Positions 1-7,318 are shown, counted from the first letter of the stretch. The stretch: 10,720 nt of DNA from an uncultured Ruminococcus sp. (GCA_900556055.1 USNJ01000058.1:1-10720), one strand, 5' to 3'. Made by a program: numbers and translations. Notes: generated by a model not told the origin, from the letters alone.

Positions 1-860
1 AGGAATATCAGGAGCTTAAGGCAGAGCGTGTGAACAAGGAGCTTGCAGAGCAGTATGAGAGTGCGGTTGTCATCACGACTGCCGAAACGACTCAGACAGA
101 GCCGCCCGAGACCGAGCCTGAAACCACAGTTACTGAGCCTGAGCCGCTTGTTGTTCTGCCGAAATTTGAAGAATTCATCAAGGAAAATCCCGATACGGCG
201 GGCTGGATAACTGTCCCCGGAACAAAGATAAACAATATTGTTGTTCAGACAACGGACAACTATTACTATCTTGACAGGGATTTCTACGGAAACAAGTCTC
301 AGCCGGGTACTGTAATGGCGGATTTCCGTGCGCATTTTAACGATTACGATTTCAATCAGTGCGACAACATCATACTTTACGGTCATAACCAGGCAAGCGG
401 AGAGATGTTCGGAACACTGAAAAACTATAAGATCACAAAGCAGAATACGTCGAATTTCAGCTTCTACAAGGAGCATCCGACTTTCACGTTCTCTTCGCTT
501 TATGAGGAATACGAATATAAGATCATTGCATGCTTCGTTATCGAGGTCGAGCCGTATCAGACAAGAGACGGTCAGATCTTCGATTACCATAACTACATAG
601 TTTTCAATGATAATGAGTGGAAATACAGCACATTCATTGAAAATGTAATGGAACGCACTGCGATAAACACAGGCGTTGACTACAACGAGGACGATAAGTT
701 CCTCACACTGTCAACATGCAGCAATGAATTTGAGCCGTCAAGATTTGTGGTTATCGGCAGACGTGTCAGGGACGGAGAGGATCCGACTGTTGATACATCG
801 CTGGCAACTCTCAATGAGGACGCTAAGGAACCTGATTGGTCCTATATTTACGGTAAGTGA
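1..860 (+). CDS. Class B sortase (first of three), 5' end outside window
   Basis: This is a membrane-anchored transpeptidase of the sortase B family, expected to cleave a sorting motif and attach surface proteins to the cell wall. The frame is open to the left edge, and in-frame codons from position 3 read EYQELKAERVNKEL. The GTG at 30 is therefore probably internal, and the cytoplasmic tail and transmembrane helix lie upstream. Counting from that GTG, residues 15-40 are a Thr/Glu/Pro-rich linker and the sortase fold covers about 45-250. The catalytic His is in YGHN (H119, codon 384-386). The catalytic Cys is in LSTCSNEF (C230, codon 717-719), and the Arg follows 8 residues later in PSRFVV (R238). 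The TLSTC form with this Arg spacing fits class B. The protein ends shortly after a DWSYI segment that is also recognisable in the next two genes. The substrate is unknown. Family assignment is secure; the specific role is not. Confidence 0.93.
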   Translation, partial: EYQELKAERVNKELAEQYESAVVITTAETTQTEPPETEPETTVTEPEPLVVLPKFEEFIKENPDTAGWITVPGTKINNIVVQTTDNYYYLDRDFYGNKSQPGTVMADFRAHFNDYDFNQCDNIILYGHNQASGEMFGTLKNYKITKQNTSNFSFYKEHPTFTFSSLYEEYEYKIIACFVIEVEPYQTRDGQIFDYHNYIVFNDNEWKYSTFIENVMERTAINTGVDYNEDDKFLTLSTCSNEFEPSRFVVIGRRVRDGEDPTVDTSLATLNEDAKEPDWSYIYGK

Positions 861-863
861 TTT

Positions 864-868
864 AGAGG
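864..868 (+). promoter_or_regulatory. Ribosome binding site that sets the second sortase start
   Basis: AGAGG lies 7 bases before ATG 876. A TTG at 870 opens the same frame earlier but is only 1 base from this site, so ATG 876 is the supported start. Confidence 0.7.
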
Positions 869-875
869 TTTGCAA

Positions 876-2666
876 ATGTCAGATGATAATAAAAAACTGA
901 GCGCAGCAGACCTTATCGAGGAATACAGCGCAGCGCTCAAAGGAAATGCTGCCGATGATACTGTGATCGGCGCAGAAAAAGATATTATCGAGGATACACC
1001 TGCTCCCGAGGATGACGGAAGCGGCACTGACGGCGTTATTTCCGATGAAAAGGAAGCGCCCATCATAAAGGACAGGCCTGCGGAGGATATTCCCGGGAAG
1101 TCTGAGCCGATCTATGATCCCGATGAGTATGAACCCGATTCCATAGACCTTTTCAAGGGCTTTGATGAGATAGTTCCCGATCCGCAGGCAGATGAGATAT
1201 CTACCGCTTCATCAGATGATGAGGACGATATTTTTGAGATGCTGGAAGGCGAGTCAGACAGCAAAAAGAAGGACGAAGCCGAAAAGAAGGATCCCGAAGT
1301 ATCCGACAGCTCCGAAGAAAAGGATAAAAAGCAGAAAAAATCAAGCAGGATCAGAGATCTGTTCCCCGAAAAGGGCGACAGCGTTCTTGAAATAATCAGA
1401 AAAACAGTGTTCCTTGCTGCAGTGACAGTGTTCGTTGCGGCGGGTGTAATGCTTGTTTCCACACTTATCCAGTCACGACGTGCGCTTGATCTGAAGAATA
1501 ATCTGACTTCCGAGCTTGAACAGTTCGAGGTTGAAACGGTTACGTCCATAGATGAGGAAGGCAATGTCATCGAGATCGAACCCGATCAGGAAACGCTTGA
1601 CAAGGCGGCACTTGATAAGGTGCAGTATCTCAAGAACAAAAATCCCGATACCGTTGCTTATCTCACTATAAAAAATGTCGATATATATGAACCCATTGTG
1701 CAGTATACGGATAATTCGTATTATCTTTCCCATGCATTTGACGGTTCAAACAATAAAGCGGGAACAGTTTTCCTGGATTATCGTGCTCACATCAATGCTG
1801 ACGGTCAGTCGGATACCCTGCTTCTCTACGGTCACAACCAGAGGGACGGCACTATGTTCGGCAATCTCAAGGCTTACAAGAGAAATGCTGAGTATTACAA
1901 GGCTAATCCGTTCTTTACATTCGATACCGAATATGGCTCGCAGAAGTATGTTATTTTCGCATATTTCGTGACAAATACCCTTGCAAAGCATGACAGCAAC
2001 GGCGAGGTGTTCAGATATCACAATTATCCCGAGTTTGGAAACGAAGAAACTTACGACTGGTATATGAGCGAGATCGCAAAGAGAAATGAGATAATTTCTC
2101 CCGTTGATGTTCAGTACGGAGATAAGTTCATAGTTCTTTCGACGTGCAGCAATGAATATGCTGATTCCAGATTTGTTATATTTGCAAGATGTCTGCGTGA
2201 CGGCGAAACTGAACAGAGCTTCGATTTCTCGGCTGCTGCTCTCAACACAGGCACAAGCGATATCGACTGGGATGCGATCACTTCAGATCAGACGACTGCT
2301 GACCCTGCATTGACAGCCGAAACAATCGATGTTACCATAAAGCAGGACGCAGCTGATGAGTTCATGAACGATATGTTCGACATAATCTCATCGGTCAATG
2401 CGGAAGAATCTCAGGGATGGGATACATATATTGAAACTGAGCATTATGCGTCGGAGACAACAGCGGCACAGACGACAGAAGTCCTGACAACCGCTCCGCC
2501 CGAGACCGAAGCTTCAGCATCTGTCCCCGAGACAAGCGCAGATACATCACTTTCGGAAACAACGGCTGAGACGGCTTCACAGACCTCCGGCAGCGAGACT
2601 TCATCGGTCGGCAGTGAGACTGAGAGTGAGTCCGAATCTGATACGGAAACAAGCGCAGCGTCATAA
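876..2666 (+). CDS. Class B sortase (second of three) with long acidic N-terminal and low-complexity C-terminal tails
   Basis: This predicted 596-residue sortase B paralogue is far longer than the usual 220-340 residues of the family. Residues 1-177 are very acidic, then turn Lys-rich (KKKDEAEKKD, EKDKKQKKSS) just before one transmembrane helix at about 178-198, so this part should be cytoplasmic. The sortase domain spans about 245-450. Its catalytic residues are H320 in YGHN (codon 1833-1835), C424 in LSTCSNEY (codon 2145-2147) and R432 in DSRFVIF. After an IDWDAI segment shared with its neighbours comes a Ser/Thr/Glu-rich tail of about 140 residues with PPETE and VPETS motifs. The tail has no hydrophobic helix and no LPXTG-like signal, so it is not itself a sorted protein. 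The gene follows the first sortase after 15 bases and is probably co-transcribed. The tails could be binding or spacer regions; their function is unknown. Confidence 0.92.
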   Translation: MSDDNKKLSAADLIEEYSAALKGNAADDTVIGAEKDIIEDTPAPEDDGSGTDGVISDEKEAPIIKDRPAEDIPGKSEPIYDPDEYEPDSIDLFKGFDEIVPDPQADEISTASSDDEDDIFEMLEGESDSKKKDEAEKKDPEVSDSSEEKDKKQKKSSRIRDLFPEKGDSVLEIIRKTVFLAAVTVFVAAGVMLVSTLIQSRRALDLKNNLTSELEQFEVETVTSIDEEGNVIEIEPDQETLDKAALDKVQYLKNKNPDTVAYLTIKNVDIYEPIVQYTDNSYYLSHAFDGSNNKAGTVFLDYRAHINADGQSDTLLLYGHNQRDGTMFGNLKAYKRNAEYYKANPFFTFDTEYGSQKYVIFAYFVTNTLAKHDSNGEVFRYHNYPEFGNEETYDWYMSEIAKRNEIISPVDVQYGDKFIVLSTCSNEYADSRFVIFARCLRDGETEQSFDFSAAALNTGTSDIDWDAITSDQTTADPALTAETIDVTIKQDAADEFMNDMFDIISSVNAEESQGWDTYIETEHYASETTAAQTTEVLTTAPPETEASASVPETSADTSLSETTAETASQTSGSETSSVGSETESESESDTETSAAS

Positions 2667-2682
2667 GCTTCATCGGTGAAGC
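2667..2682 (+). other. Small hairpin after the second sortase gene
   Basis: GCTTCA and TGAAGC form a 6-bp stem around a TCGG loop, starting directly after the TAA stop. It is followed by an A-rich stretch rather than a T-run, so it is not a clear terminator. It may affect message stability or partial read-through between the second and third sortase genes, but it could be chance. Confidence 0.3.
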
Positions 2683-2698
2683 ATAAAAATAATATCGG

Positions 2699-2704
2699 AA
2701 AGGA
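2699..2704 (+). promoter_or_regulatory. Ribosome binding site of the third sortase
   Basis: AAAGGA lies 8 bases before ATG 2713. This normal spacing confirms the start. Confidence 0.75.
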
Positions 2705-2712
2705 TAGTTTTC

Positions 2713-3732
2713 ATGGCAATTTCGGATGAGGCAAAACCAAAGCCTGTCAAAAAGAAAGAGAAAAAAGGCTTTGTTGAAACCTTTATTCCATTAAAAACAG
2801 ATTCTGCCGGCACTATCACCGCAAAATGCATTACACTTGCAGCTGCTGCGGCGCTTATAGTGTGCGTGATCGTTCTTATCCGCTATTATGCTCAGATCAT
2901 CGAGGCAAAGAAGCTGCAGGAAAATATCAAATACATATACAGCAGTGCTGCCGAAGCACAGGTCACAGAAACTGCGGCTGAAACGGCTGAAGAGCCTGCC
3001 GAGGATATCCCCGAAGTAAGAGAGCCTAAGGAAATAATGCCTGCCGCTCAGGAGCTTCTGAATATCAACCCCGACACTGTCGGCTATATCAAGATACCAA
3101 ACACAATGATAGATACCGTTGTGGTCCAGACAGATAACAATGATTATTATCTGACTCACAACTTCAACAACCAGAAACGTCAGTGCGGTGCTATCTTCCT
3201 TGATTACCGCTGCAAGCTCACAGACTGGGAGCAGTCCGACAACCTTATCGTTTACGGTCATAACCAGGCTGACGGCACAATGTTCGGCGAAATGGATTAT
3301 TACAGATGGGACTATAACTATTACAAGAAAAATCCCGTTATCTATTTCAACTCAAATTACGAGCAGGGCGTTTATAAGATCATTTCCTCATTTGTCATCA
3401 ATACCGAGCCTGAGCATGACAACGGCAAGGTTTTTGATTATCAGAATTATGTTTATTTCAGCGATCAGTATCCTTATGAAACATTCATCAAGGAGATCAC
3501 CGAACGCAGTACAATTATCACAGGAACGGACGTGAACGAAAATGACAAGTTCCTGACACTCTCAACATGTTCAACCGAATGGGAGCCGTCAAGACACGTC
3601 ATCGTTGCAAGAAAGGTCAGACCGGGAGAAAGCCCCGAGGTCGATCTTACACAGTTCCAGATCAATCCCAATCCGAAGTGGCCCGCTATCTACTATAAGT
3701 ACAACGGCGGCACATATATCGAAGAAGATTGA
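2713..3732 (+). CDS. Class B sortase (third of three)
   Basis: This 339-residue membrane-anchored cysteine transpeptidase has the usual class B layout. A short Lys-rich cytoplasmic tail (KPKPVKKKEKKG) is followed by one transmembrane helix at about residues 39-59. Next come a short helical stretch (about 60-78), a Glu/Ala/Thr linker (about 80-105) and the sortase fold (about 108-305). The catalytic residues are H183 in YGHN (codon 3259-3261), C286 in LSTCSTEW (codon 3568-3570) and R294 in PSRHVI. The segment around the membrane helix (PLKTDS) resembles the matching part of the second sortase (FPEKGDS), and the C-terminus keeps a KWPAI segment. This supports origin by duplication. It lies 46 bases after the second sortase and 26 bases before the SpoIID-type gene. 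The cognate substrate is not in the window. Confidence 0.94.
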   Translation: MAISDEAKPKPVKKKEKKGFVETFIPLKTDSAGTITAKCITLAAAAALIVCVIVLIRYYAQIIEAKKLQENIKYIYSSAAEAQVTETAAETAEEPAEDIPEVREPKEIMPAAQELLNINPDTVGYIKIPNTMIDTVVVQTDNNDYYLTHNFNNQKRQCGAIFLDYRCKLTDWEQSDNLIVYGHNQADGTMFGEMDYYRWDYNYYKKNPVIYFNSNYEQGVYKIISSFVINTEPEHDNGKVFDYQNYVYFSDQYPYETFIKEITERSTIITGTDVNENDKFLTLSTCSTEWEPSRHVIVARKVRPGESPEVDLTQFQINPNPKWPAIYYKYNGGTYIEED

Positions 3733-3746
3733 TTTTCCTGTATGAA

Positions 3747-3752
3747 AGGAAG
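3747..3752 (+). promoter_or_regulatory. Ribosome binding site that sets the SpoIID-type gene start
   Basis: AGGAAG-like sequence ends 6 bases before ATG 3759. An in-frame TTG at 3729 overlaps the end of the third sortase gene and would add ten residues, but it lacks a ribosome binding site. ATG 3759 also places a Lys/Arg-rich start directly before the hydrophobic segment. Confidence 0.7.
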
Positions 3753-3758
3753 TTGTTT

Positions 3759-5171
3759 ATGAAACATAAGTCAAGGCTGACTGCTCTGACAGCTGTATTC
3801 GCAGTTGCGGCGTTCTATACATTTGCAAACTGCATGGTACGTGAGATAGATAATGTCGAGCTTGATTACAGCATCACAGAAACATCGGCAGAAGCAGATA
3901 AGGCGGAGGCTGAGCCTGAAGATGCGGTCTATGATATACCGCAGGACGCAGATGAAGCTGTCCCGGAAGAAACAGTCAGCGTGGAAACGCAGGTGCCCGA
4001 TAAGACAAATGATGAGGATCAGCCCGAGATAATAACAATGGATATGGCTGATGATCCCGAAGATCCGCTTGCAAATGAGGATTCTCCGCTTGAGGAATAT
4101 ACCCCGCAGGAGGAGGCAGCCGTAACGGTAAGATCGGCTGCGGATAAAGCGATCGGCGAATCAGTCACAGAGATAACAACATCTCCCGAGACCGCACCGG
4201 AAACAGTTCCCGAAACTGAGGCTGAAACCTATTATACAGCGGCAATGACAGCATATGAGCTGGATGATATGTATTTCACAGAAACAGCCGCATATGAAGA
4301 ACCGGCGGCAGAACCCGCAGGCGGCGACTATAATCCTTTTGACGAAACAACATACATCGAAATGTTTGAAACTGAGCCTGATGTTACAGTTGCTCCCATT
4401 GACTATGCGGAAACACTTACAGTTATCGCAAACGGCTCGTCCATTACTCTCGATGCATACACTATGGTCTGCAAGATCGTTGCCAATGAGGTATCCACAA
4501 GCTTCAATACCGAAGCGATAAAGGCGCAGGCAGTCGCAGCATATTCTTATGTTAAGCACAACAATCTGCACGGTCAGTACCCAAGCGTGCTGCTCGCAAA
4601 TACAGTTCCCGATAAGATAGCAAGCTGCGTTTCCAAGGTGTGGGGACAGGCATGCTACTATAACGGCGAGGTCGCTCTTGCATGCTACAGCGCATCTTCA
4701 GCAGGGTCAACTGCATCCTCATCCAATGTATGGGGCGGAAACAGGCCGTATCTCGTAAGCGTTGACTGTCCTTTTGATGCGGGAAATGACCCCAATTACG
4801 GAAGAACAATGCAGATGAGCAAAGACGAGGTTAGAAGCTATCTCGAAAGATCCCTCGGCATAATTCTTTCCGACAACCCCGAAAACTGGATCGTCGTAAG
4901 CTCAAAGATCGACGGAAATTACGTCGGAACAGTGACTGTTGACGGAGCGCTCACCCTGACAGGCAGACAGCTCAGAGAGCAGGTGTTCGGCTATAAGATC
5001 CGCTCTGCAAGCTTCAACGTTGCCTATTCAGACGGCGTATTCACATTCACAACCTATGGCTACGGTCACGGCGTCGGAATGAGTCAGAACGGCGCAAATA
5101 TCCTCGCAAACATGGGCTATGACTACGTTTCGATCCTGAAATACTACTTTACAGGTATCACCGTTCAGTAA
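3759..5171 (+). CDS. Secreted SpoIID/LytB-domain protein
   Basis: This 470-residue protein probably acts on peptidoglycan outside the membrane. SpoIID of sporulating bacteria is a lytic transglycosylase, and LytB-type relatives modify or activate wall hydrolysis. MKHKSR followed by a hydrophobic stretch (about residues 8-25) is a signal peptide or anchor. Residues 32-210 are an acidic Thr/Glu/Pro-rich linker with repeated PET/TE units. The SpoIID domain covers about 215-470. Visible hallmarks are VANEVSTSFNTEAIKAQAVA with the presumed catalytic Glu (E244, codon 4488-4490), the VWGGNRPYL segment, and the YGHGVGMSQNGA motif near the C-terminus (H437). QAVAAYSY and MSQNGA differ slightly from the commoner QAVAARTY and MSQYGA. 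The gene ends the sortase operon. Opening the wall where sortases attach proteins is a plausible role, but this is inference. The linker length argues against a spore-only SpoIID. Confidence 0.88.
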   Translation: MKHKSRLTALTAVFAVAAFYTFANCMVREIDNVELDYSITETSAEADKAEAEPEDAVYDIPQDADEAVPEETVSVETQVPDKTNDEDQPEIITMDMADDPEDPLANEDSPLEEYTPQEEAAVTVRSAADKAIGESVTEITTSPETAPETVPETEAETYYTAAMTAYELDDMYFTETAAYEEPAAEPAGGDYNPFDETTYIEMFETEPDVTVAPIDYAETLTVIANGSSITLDAYTMVCKIVANEVSTSFNTEAIKAQAVAAYSYVKHNNLHGQYPSVLLANTVPDKIASCVSKVWGQACYYNGEVALACYSASSAGSTASSSNVWGGNRPYLVSVDCPFDAGNDPNYGRTMQMSKDEVRSYLERSLGIILSDNPENWIVVSSKIDGNYVGTVTVDGALTLTGRQLREQVFGYKIRSASFNVAYSDGVFTFTTYGYGHGVGMSQNGANILANMGYDYVSILKYYFTGITVQ

Positions 5172-5190
5172 TTTTTGTTTATTTTACTTA

Positions 5191-5239
5191 GGAGACCGCC
5201 GTAAGACTGTAAAACCTTTGCAGTTTTGCGGCGGTTTCT
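5191..5239 (+). terminator. Long strand-specific hairpin after the SpoIID-type gene
   Basis: GGAGACCGCCGTAAGACTG and its partner CAGTTTTGCGGCGGTTTCT pair along their full length, and the inner bases continue the stem to a 3-base loop (ACC), giving about 23 pairs. Five of these are G-U pairs that form only in + strand RNA, so the structure belongs to the transcript of the sortase/SpoIID genes. It begins 20 bases after the TAA stop. There is no T-run downstream (CTTATGTG), so it may act as a 3' end stabiliser or a weak or factor-assisted terminator rather than a classical one. Confidence 0.6.
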
Positions 5240-5244
5240 GCTTA

Positions 5245-5322
5245 TGTGCAGGGGCGAAGGGGCAGAAAGCATTCCCCCGCAGCCCAACTGTTCGCACTCC
5301 CGCGGATATACTGCCCCCACAG
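5245..5322. repeat. GC-rich intergenic stretch, possible degenerate dispersed repeat
   Basis: This stretch between the hairpin and the phosphorylase ribosome binding site is rich in G-runs followed by C-runs. GGGGCAG at 5259-5265 can pair with CTGCCCC at 5311-5317. The form resembles GC-rich palindromic intergenic repeats seen in genomes of this bacterial group, but only one copy is in the window, so repetition cannot be shown. No convincing promoter was found here. Confidence 0.25.
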
Positions 5323-5325
5323 CCG

Positions 5326-5332
5326 AAAGGAG
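5326..5332 (+). promoter_or_regulatory. Ribosome binding site that sets the phosphorylase start
   Basis: AAAGGAG lies 9 bases before ATG 5342. A closer ATG at 5335 is in another frame that stops after 21 codons, so 5342 is used. Confidence 0.75.
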
Positions 5333-5341
5333 ATATGACCT

Positions 5342-6661
5342 ATGAATATGTACGATATCATCACAAAAAAGAAGCGCGGCGGCGAGCTTACAGAAGCTGA
5401 GATCCGCTATTTCATTGACGGATACGTAAGCGGTGAGATACCCGATTATCAGGCGGCGGCGCTCACTATGGCGATATGGTTCAATTCCATGACAGAAAAG
5501 GAAACAGCCGAGCTGACCTTGGCTATGGAAAAGTCAGGAGATGTGCTGTCAATGGATCTCGGAGGATTTACAGCCGATAAGCACAGCACAGGCGGCGTAG
5601 GCGACAAAACCACCCTTATCACAGGCCCGATAGCGGCAGCATGCGGCGTGTATGTCCCGAAAATGTCAGGCAGAGGTCTAGGACATACAGGCGGAACTAT
5701 CGACAAGCTGGAGTCTGTCCCCGGGTTCAGAACAGCCCTCCCGACAGATGAGTTCCGAAGGATAGTGAGCGAAACACATTTCGCAGTAGCAGGTCAGACG
5801 GGACATCTTGTCCCAGCGGATAAAAAGCTGTATGCACTCAGGGACAGCATTTCCGCCGTTGACAGCATACCTCTGATCTGTTCAAGCATAATGAGCAAAA
5901 AGCTTGCAACAGGCGCAGACGGCATTGTTCTTGATGTAAAAACAGGCGACGGAGCATTCATGAAGTCACGTTCCGATGCCGAAGAGCTTGCACGTCTGAT
6001 GGTAAAAACAGCCAAACACGCAGGCAGACGATGCACGGCTGTCCTGACGGATATGAACAGACCGCTGGGAAAAGCTGTCGGAAACGCCGTCGAAGTGATG
6101 GAGGCGATAGATGTTCTGAAAGGCGGCGGAGACGAAAGACTCAGGGAAATATCCGCAGTTCTTGCCTCTGAGATGATATATCTGGCGGGAAAAGGAACTC
6201 CCGAAGAATGCCGCAGAATGGCTGATGACGCGCTCAGCAGCGGAAGTGCGCTTGACGTATTCCGCAGAACAGTAAGCGCACAGGGCGGCGATGCAGGCGT
6301 GATAGATGATTACAAAAAATTCAGACAGCCGCAGAGCATTATTGAGATAAAAGCCGCAAGATCAGGCTTCATAAGCGGAATAAAATGCGAGGAAACAGGC
6401 AGGATATCGGGACTTCTCGGCGCAGGAAGAACGGTCATCGGCGGCGATATCGACAGTTCGGCGGGCATAGTGTTTGTCAAAACAGTAGGCGATCATGCGG
6501 AAAAGGGCGATATTATCGCAAGAATGTATACATCTGTCAGCGATAAAAACGTTATTGACGAGGCAGAAAAGCGGTTTGAGTCAGCTGTGTCATATTCCGA
6601 AAATAAGCCCGAAGACGATGGAATTATCCTCGGAATAGTCAGGGACACCGATATTCGCTAA
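5342..6661 (+). CDS. pdp: Pyrimidine-nucleoside phosphorylase
   Basis: This 439-residue cytoplasmic enzyme of the thymidine/pyrimidine-nucleoside phosphorylase family reversibly splits uridine, thymidine or deoxyuridine with phosphate, giving the base and (deoxy)ribose 1-phosphate for nucleoside salvage. The all-helical N-terminal part is at residues 1-65. The phosphate-binding segment KHSTGGVGDK is at 80-89, with the active-site His at 81. The family signature SGRGLGHTGGTIDKLES is at 109-125. R167, S182 and K186 occupy the positions of the pyrimidine-binding Arg, Ser and Lys of E. coli thymidine phosphorylase. The C-terminal lobe (about 345-430) has the expected KAARSGFI start. Length matches the roughly 433-residue Bacillus-type enzyme, which favours the broad-specificity form over strict thymidine phosphorylase, though sequence alone does not settle this. 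No other nucleoside salvage gene is adjacent. Confidence 0.95.
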   Translation: MNMYDIITKKKRGGELTEAEIRYFIDGYVSGEIPDYQAAALTMAIWFNSMTEKETAELTLAMEKSGDVLSMDLGGFTADKHSTGGVGDKTTLITGPIAAACGVYVPKMSGRGLGHTGGTIDKLESVPGFRTALPTDEFRRIVSETHFAVAGQTGHLVPADKKLYALRDSISAVDSIPLICSSIMSKKLATGADGIVLDVKTGDGAFMKSRSDAEELARLMVKTAKHAGRRCTAVLTDMNRPLGKAVGNAVEVMEAIDVLKGGGDERLREISAVLASEMIYLAGKGTPEECRRMADDALSSGSALDVFRRTVSAQGGDAGVIDDYKKFRQPQSIIEIKAARSGFISGIKCEETGRISGLLGAGRTVIGGDIDSSAGIVFVKTVGDHAEKGDIIARMYTSVSDKNVIDEAEKRFESAVSYSENKPEDDGIILGIVRDTDIR

Positions 6662-6714
6662 GCGTTTTCTTTGTGATAAGATCAAAAAAATCTTGTGAAA
6701 ATGTTAAAAAACTC

Positions 6715-6743
6715 TTGACATTTGCATATGCCGTTGCTATAAT
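6715..6743 (+). promoter_or_regulatory. Consensus housekeeping sigma promoter
   Basis: TTGACA at 6715-6720 and TATAAT at 6738-6743 are both perfect matches, separated by 17 bases. Transcription would start near 6750, giving a leader of about 45 bases before ATG 6794. It drives the zinc-ribbon gene independently of the phosphorylase. Confidence 0.88.
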
Positions 6744-6793
6744 ATATAATATACAGCGTATAATATGCTGAATCTGAAACGGAGGCAATTAAA

Positions 6794-7255
6794 ATGAACG
6801 TATTTGACAAGATCGGAAAAACACTTTCGGATGCAGGAAAAACGGCTGCTGAGGCAGGAAAGGACGCTGCTGACAAGGCAAAGAACTTTGCCGAAGTAAC
6901 AAAGCTGAATCATCAGATCTCACAGTGCGAGTCCAGAATGAGAGATGTTTATGTTGAGATAGGCAAAAAGTTCTATGAGGAAAACAAAAATAATCCTTCC
7001 GAGGAATATGAGGGACTGTTCGTGCAGATTGCAAACGAGAACATGAATATTGCGAATATCCGTGCGCAGGTATCACGCATTAAGGGCGTGATCTACTGTC
7101 CTTCATGCGGAGCTGAAAATTCCGCTGAGAATATCTTCTGCTGCAAGTGCGGCGCAGGCGGGATCCGTCCCGCAGATCCCGAGCCTGAGACAGTTGATCC
7201 TTCTGACATAACCGTCGAGGTAGTAAAGCCCGAGGACGGGGAAAACAACGGCTGA
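6794..7255 (+). CDS. Small zinc-ribbon protein with helical N-terminus
   Basis: This 153-residue protein has no assigned function. Residues 1-35 are an Ala/Lys/Glu-rich amphipathic helix with repeats such as KTAAEAGKDAADKAK, which recalls LEA-like 11-residue periodicity and could lie on a membrane surface. Residues 35-98 are predicted helix or coiled coil. A zinc ribbon follows: C102-P-S-C105 and C116-C-K-C119, with 10 residues between the pairs. The C-terminus (about 125-153) is an acidic Pro/Glu/Asp tail. GGAGG at 6781-6785 sits 8 bases before the ATG. It has its own consensus promoter and is followed by a strong terminator, so it is a single-gene unit, probably well expressed. Similar small zinc-ribbon proteins are common in Clostridia. 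Metal binding is inferred from the cysteines only. Confidence 0.85.
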   Translation: MNVFDKIGKTLSDAGKTAAEAGKDAADKAKNFAEVTKLNHQISQCESRMRDVYVEIGKKFYEENKNNPSEEYEGLFVQIANENMNIANIRAQVSRIKGVIYCPSCGAENSAENIFCCKCGAGGIRPADPEPETVDPSDITVEVVKPEDGENNG

Positions 7256-7270
7256 TAGCTTCATCAAATA

Positions 7271-7318
7271 AAAAAGGATACCGTTTAGTGAATTAACCAG
7301 CTAAACGGTATCCTTTTT
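7271..7318. terminator. Perfect bidirectional intrinsic terminator
   Basis: An 18-bp perfect inverted repeat (7271-7288 with 7301-7318) has a 12-base loop. Its outer A and T runs give a U-tract in either direction. It lies between the stop of the + strand zinc-ribbon gene and the stop of the convergent - strand SHOCT gene, serving both. Confidence 0.93.

Noticed and set aside
1112..1570. Minus-strand Ser-rich frame opposite the second sortase
   Set aside because: It arises from Glu/Asp-rich codons read in reverse; the sense frame is clearly the gene.
2240..2666. C-terminal tail of the second sortase as a cell-wall sorting signal
   Set aside because: It has no LPXTG- or NPXTX-like motif, no hydrophobic helix and no basic end.
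3759..3850. Possible lipoprotein signal (FANC) at the start of the SpoIID-type protein
   Set aside because: Asn precedes the Cys, where lipoboxes need Gly, Ala or Ser; an ordinary signal peptide or anchor fits better.
4161..4571. Minus-strand Cys-rich frame opposite the SpoIID-type gene
   Set aside because: It is the antisense shadow of the acidic linker codons and has no binding site or recognisable domain.
5218..5400. Short + strand reading frame containing ATG 5335 near a good ribosome binding site
   Set aside because: It starts inside the hairpin, overlaps the phosphorylase in another frame and resembles no protein. The binding site fits ATG 5342 better.
6676..6696. Weak hairpin after the phosphorylase gene as a terminator
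   Set aside because: The 7-pair stem is almost all A-U with one G-C pair and has no U-run after it, so it is too weak to call.
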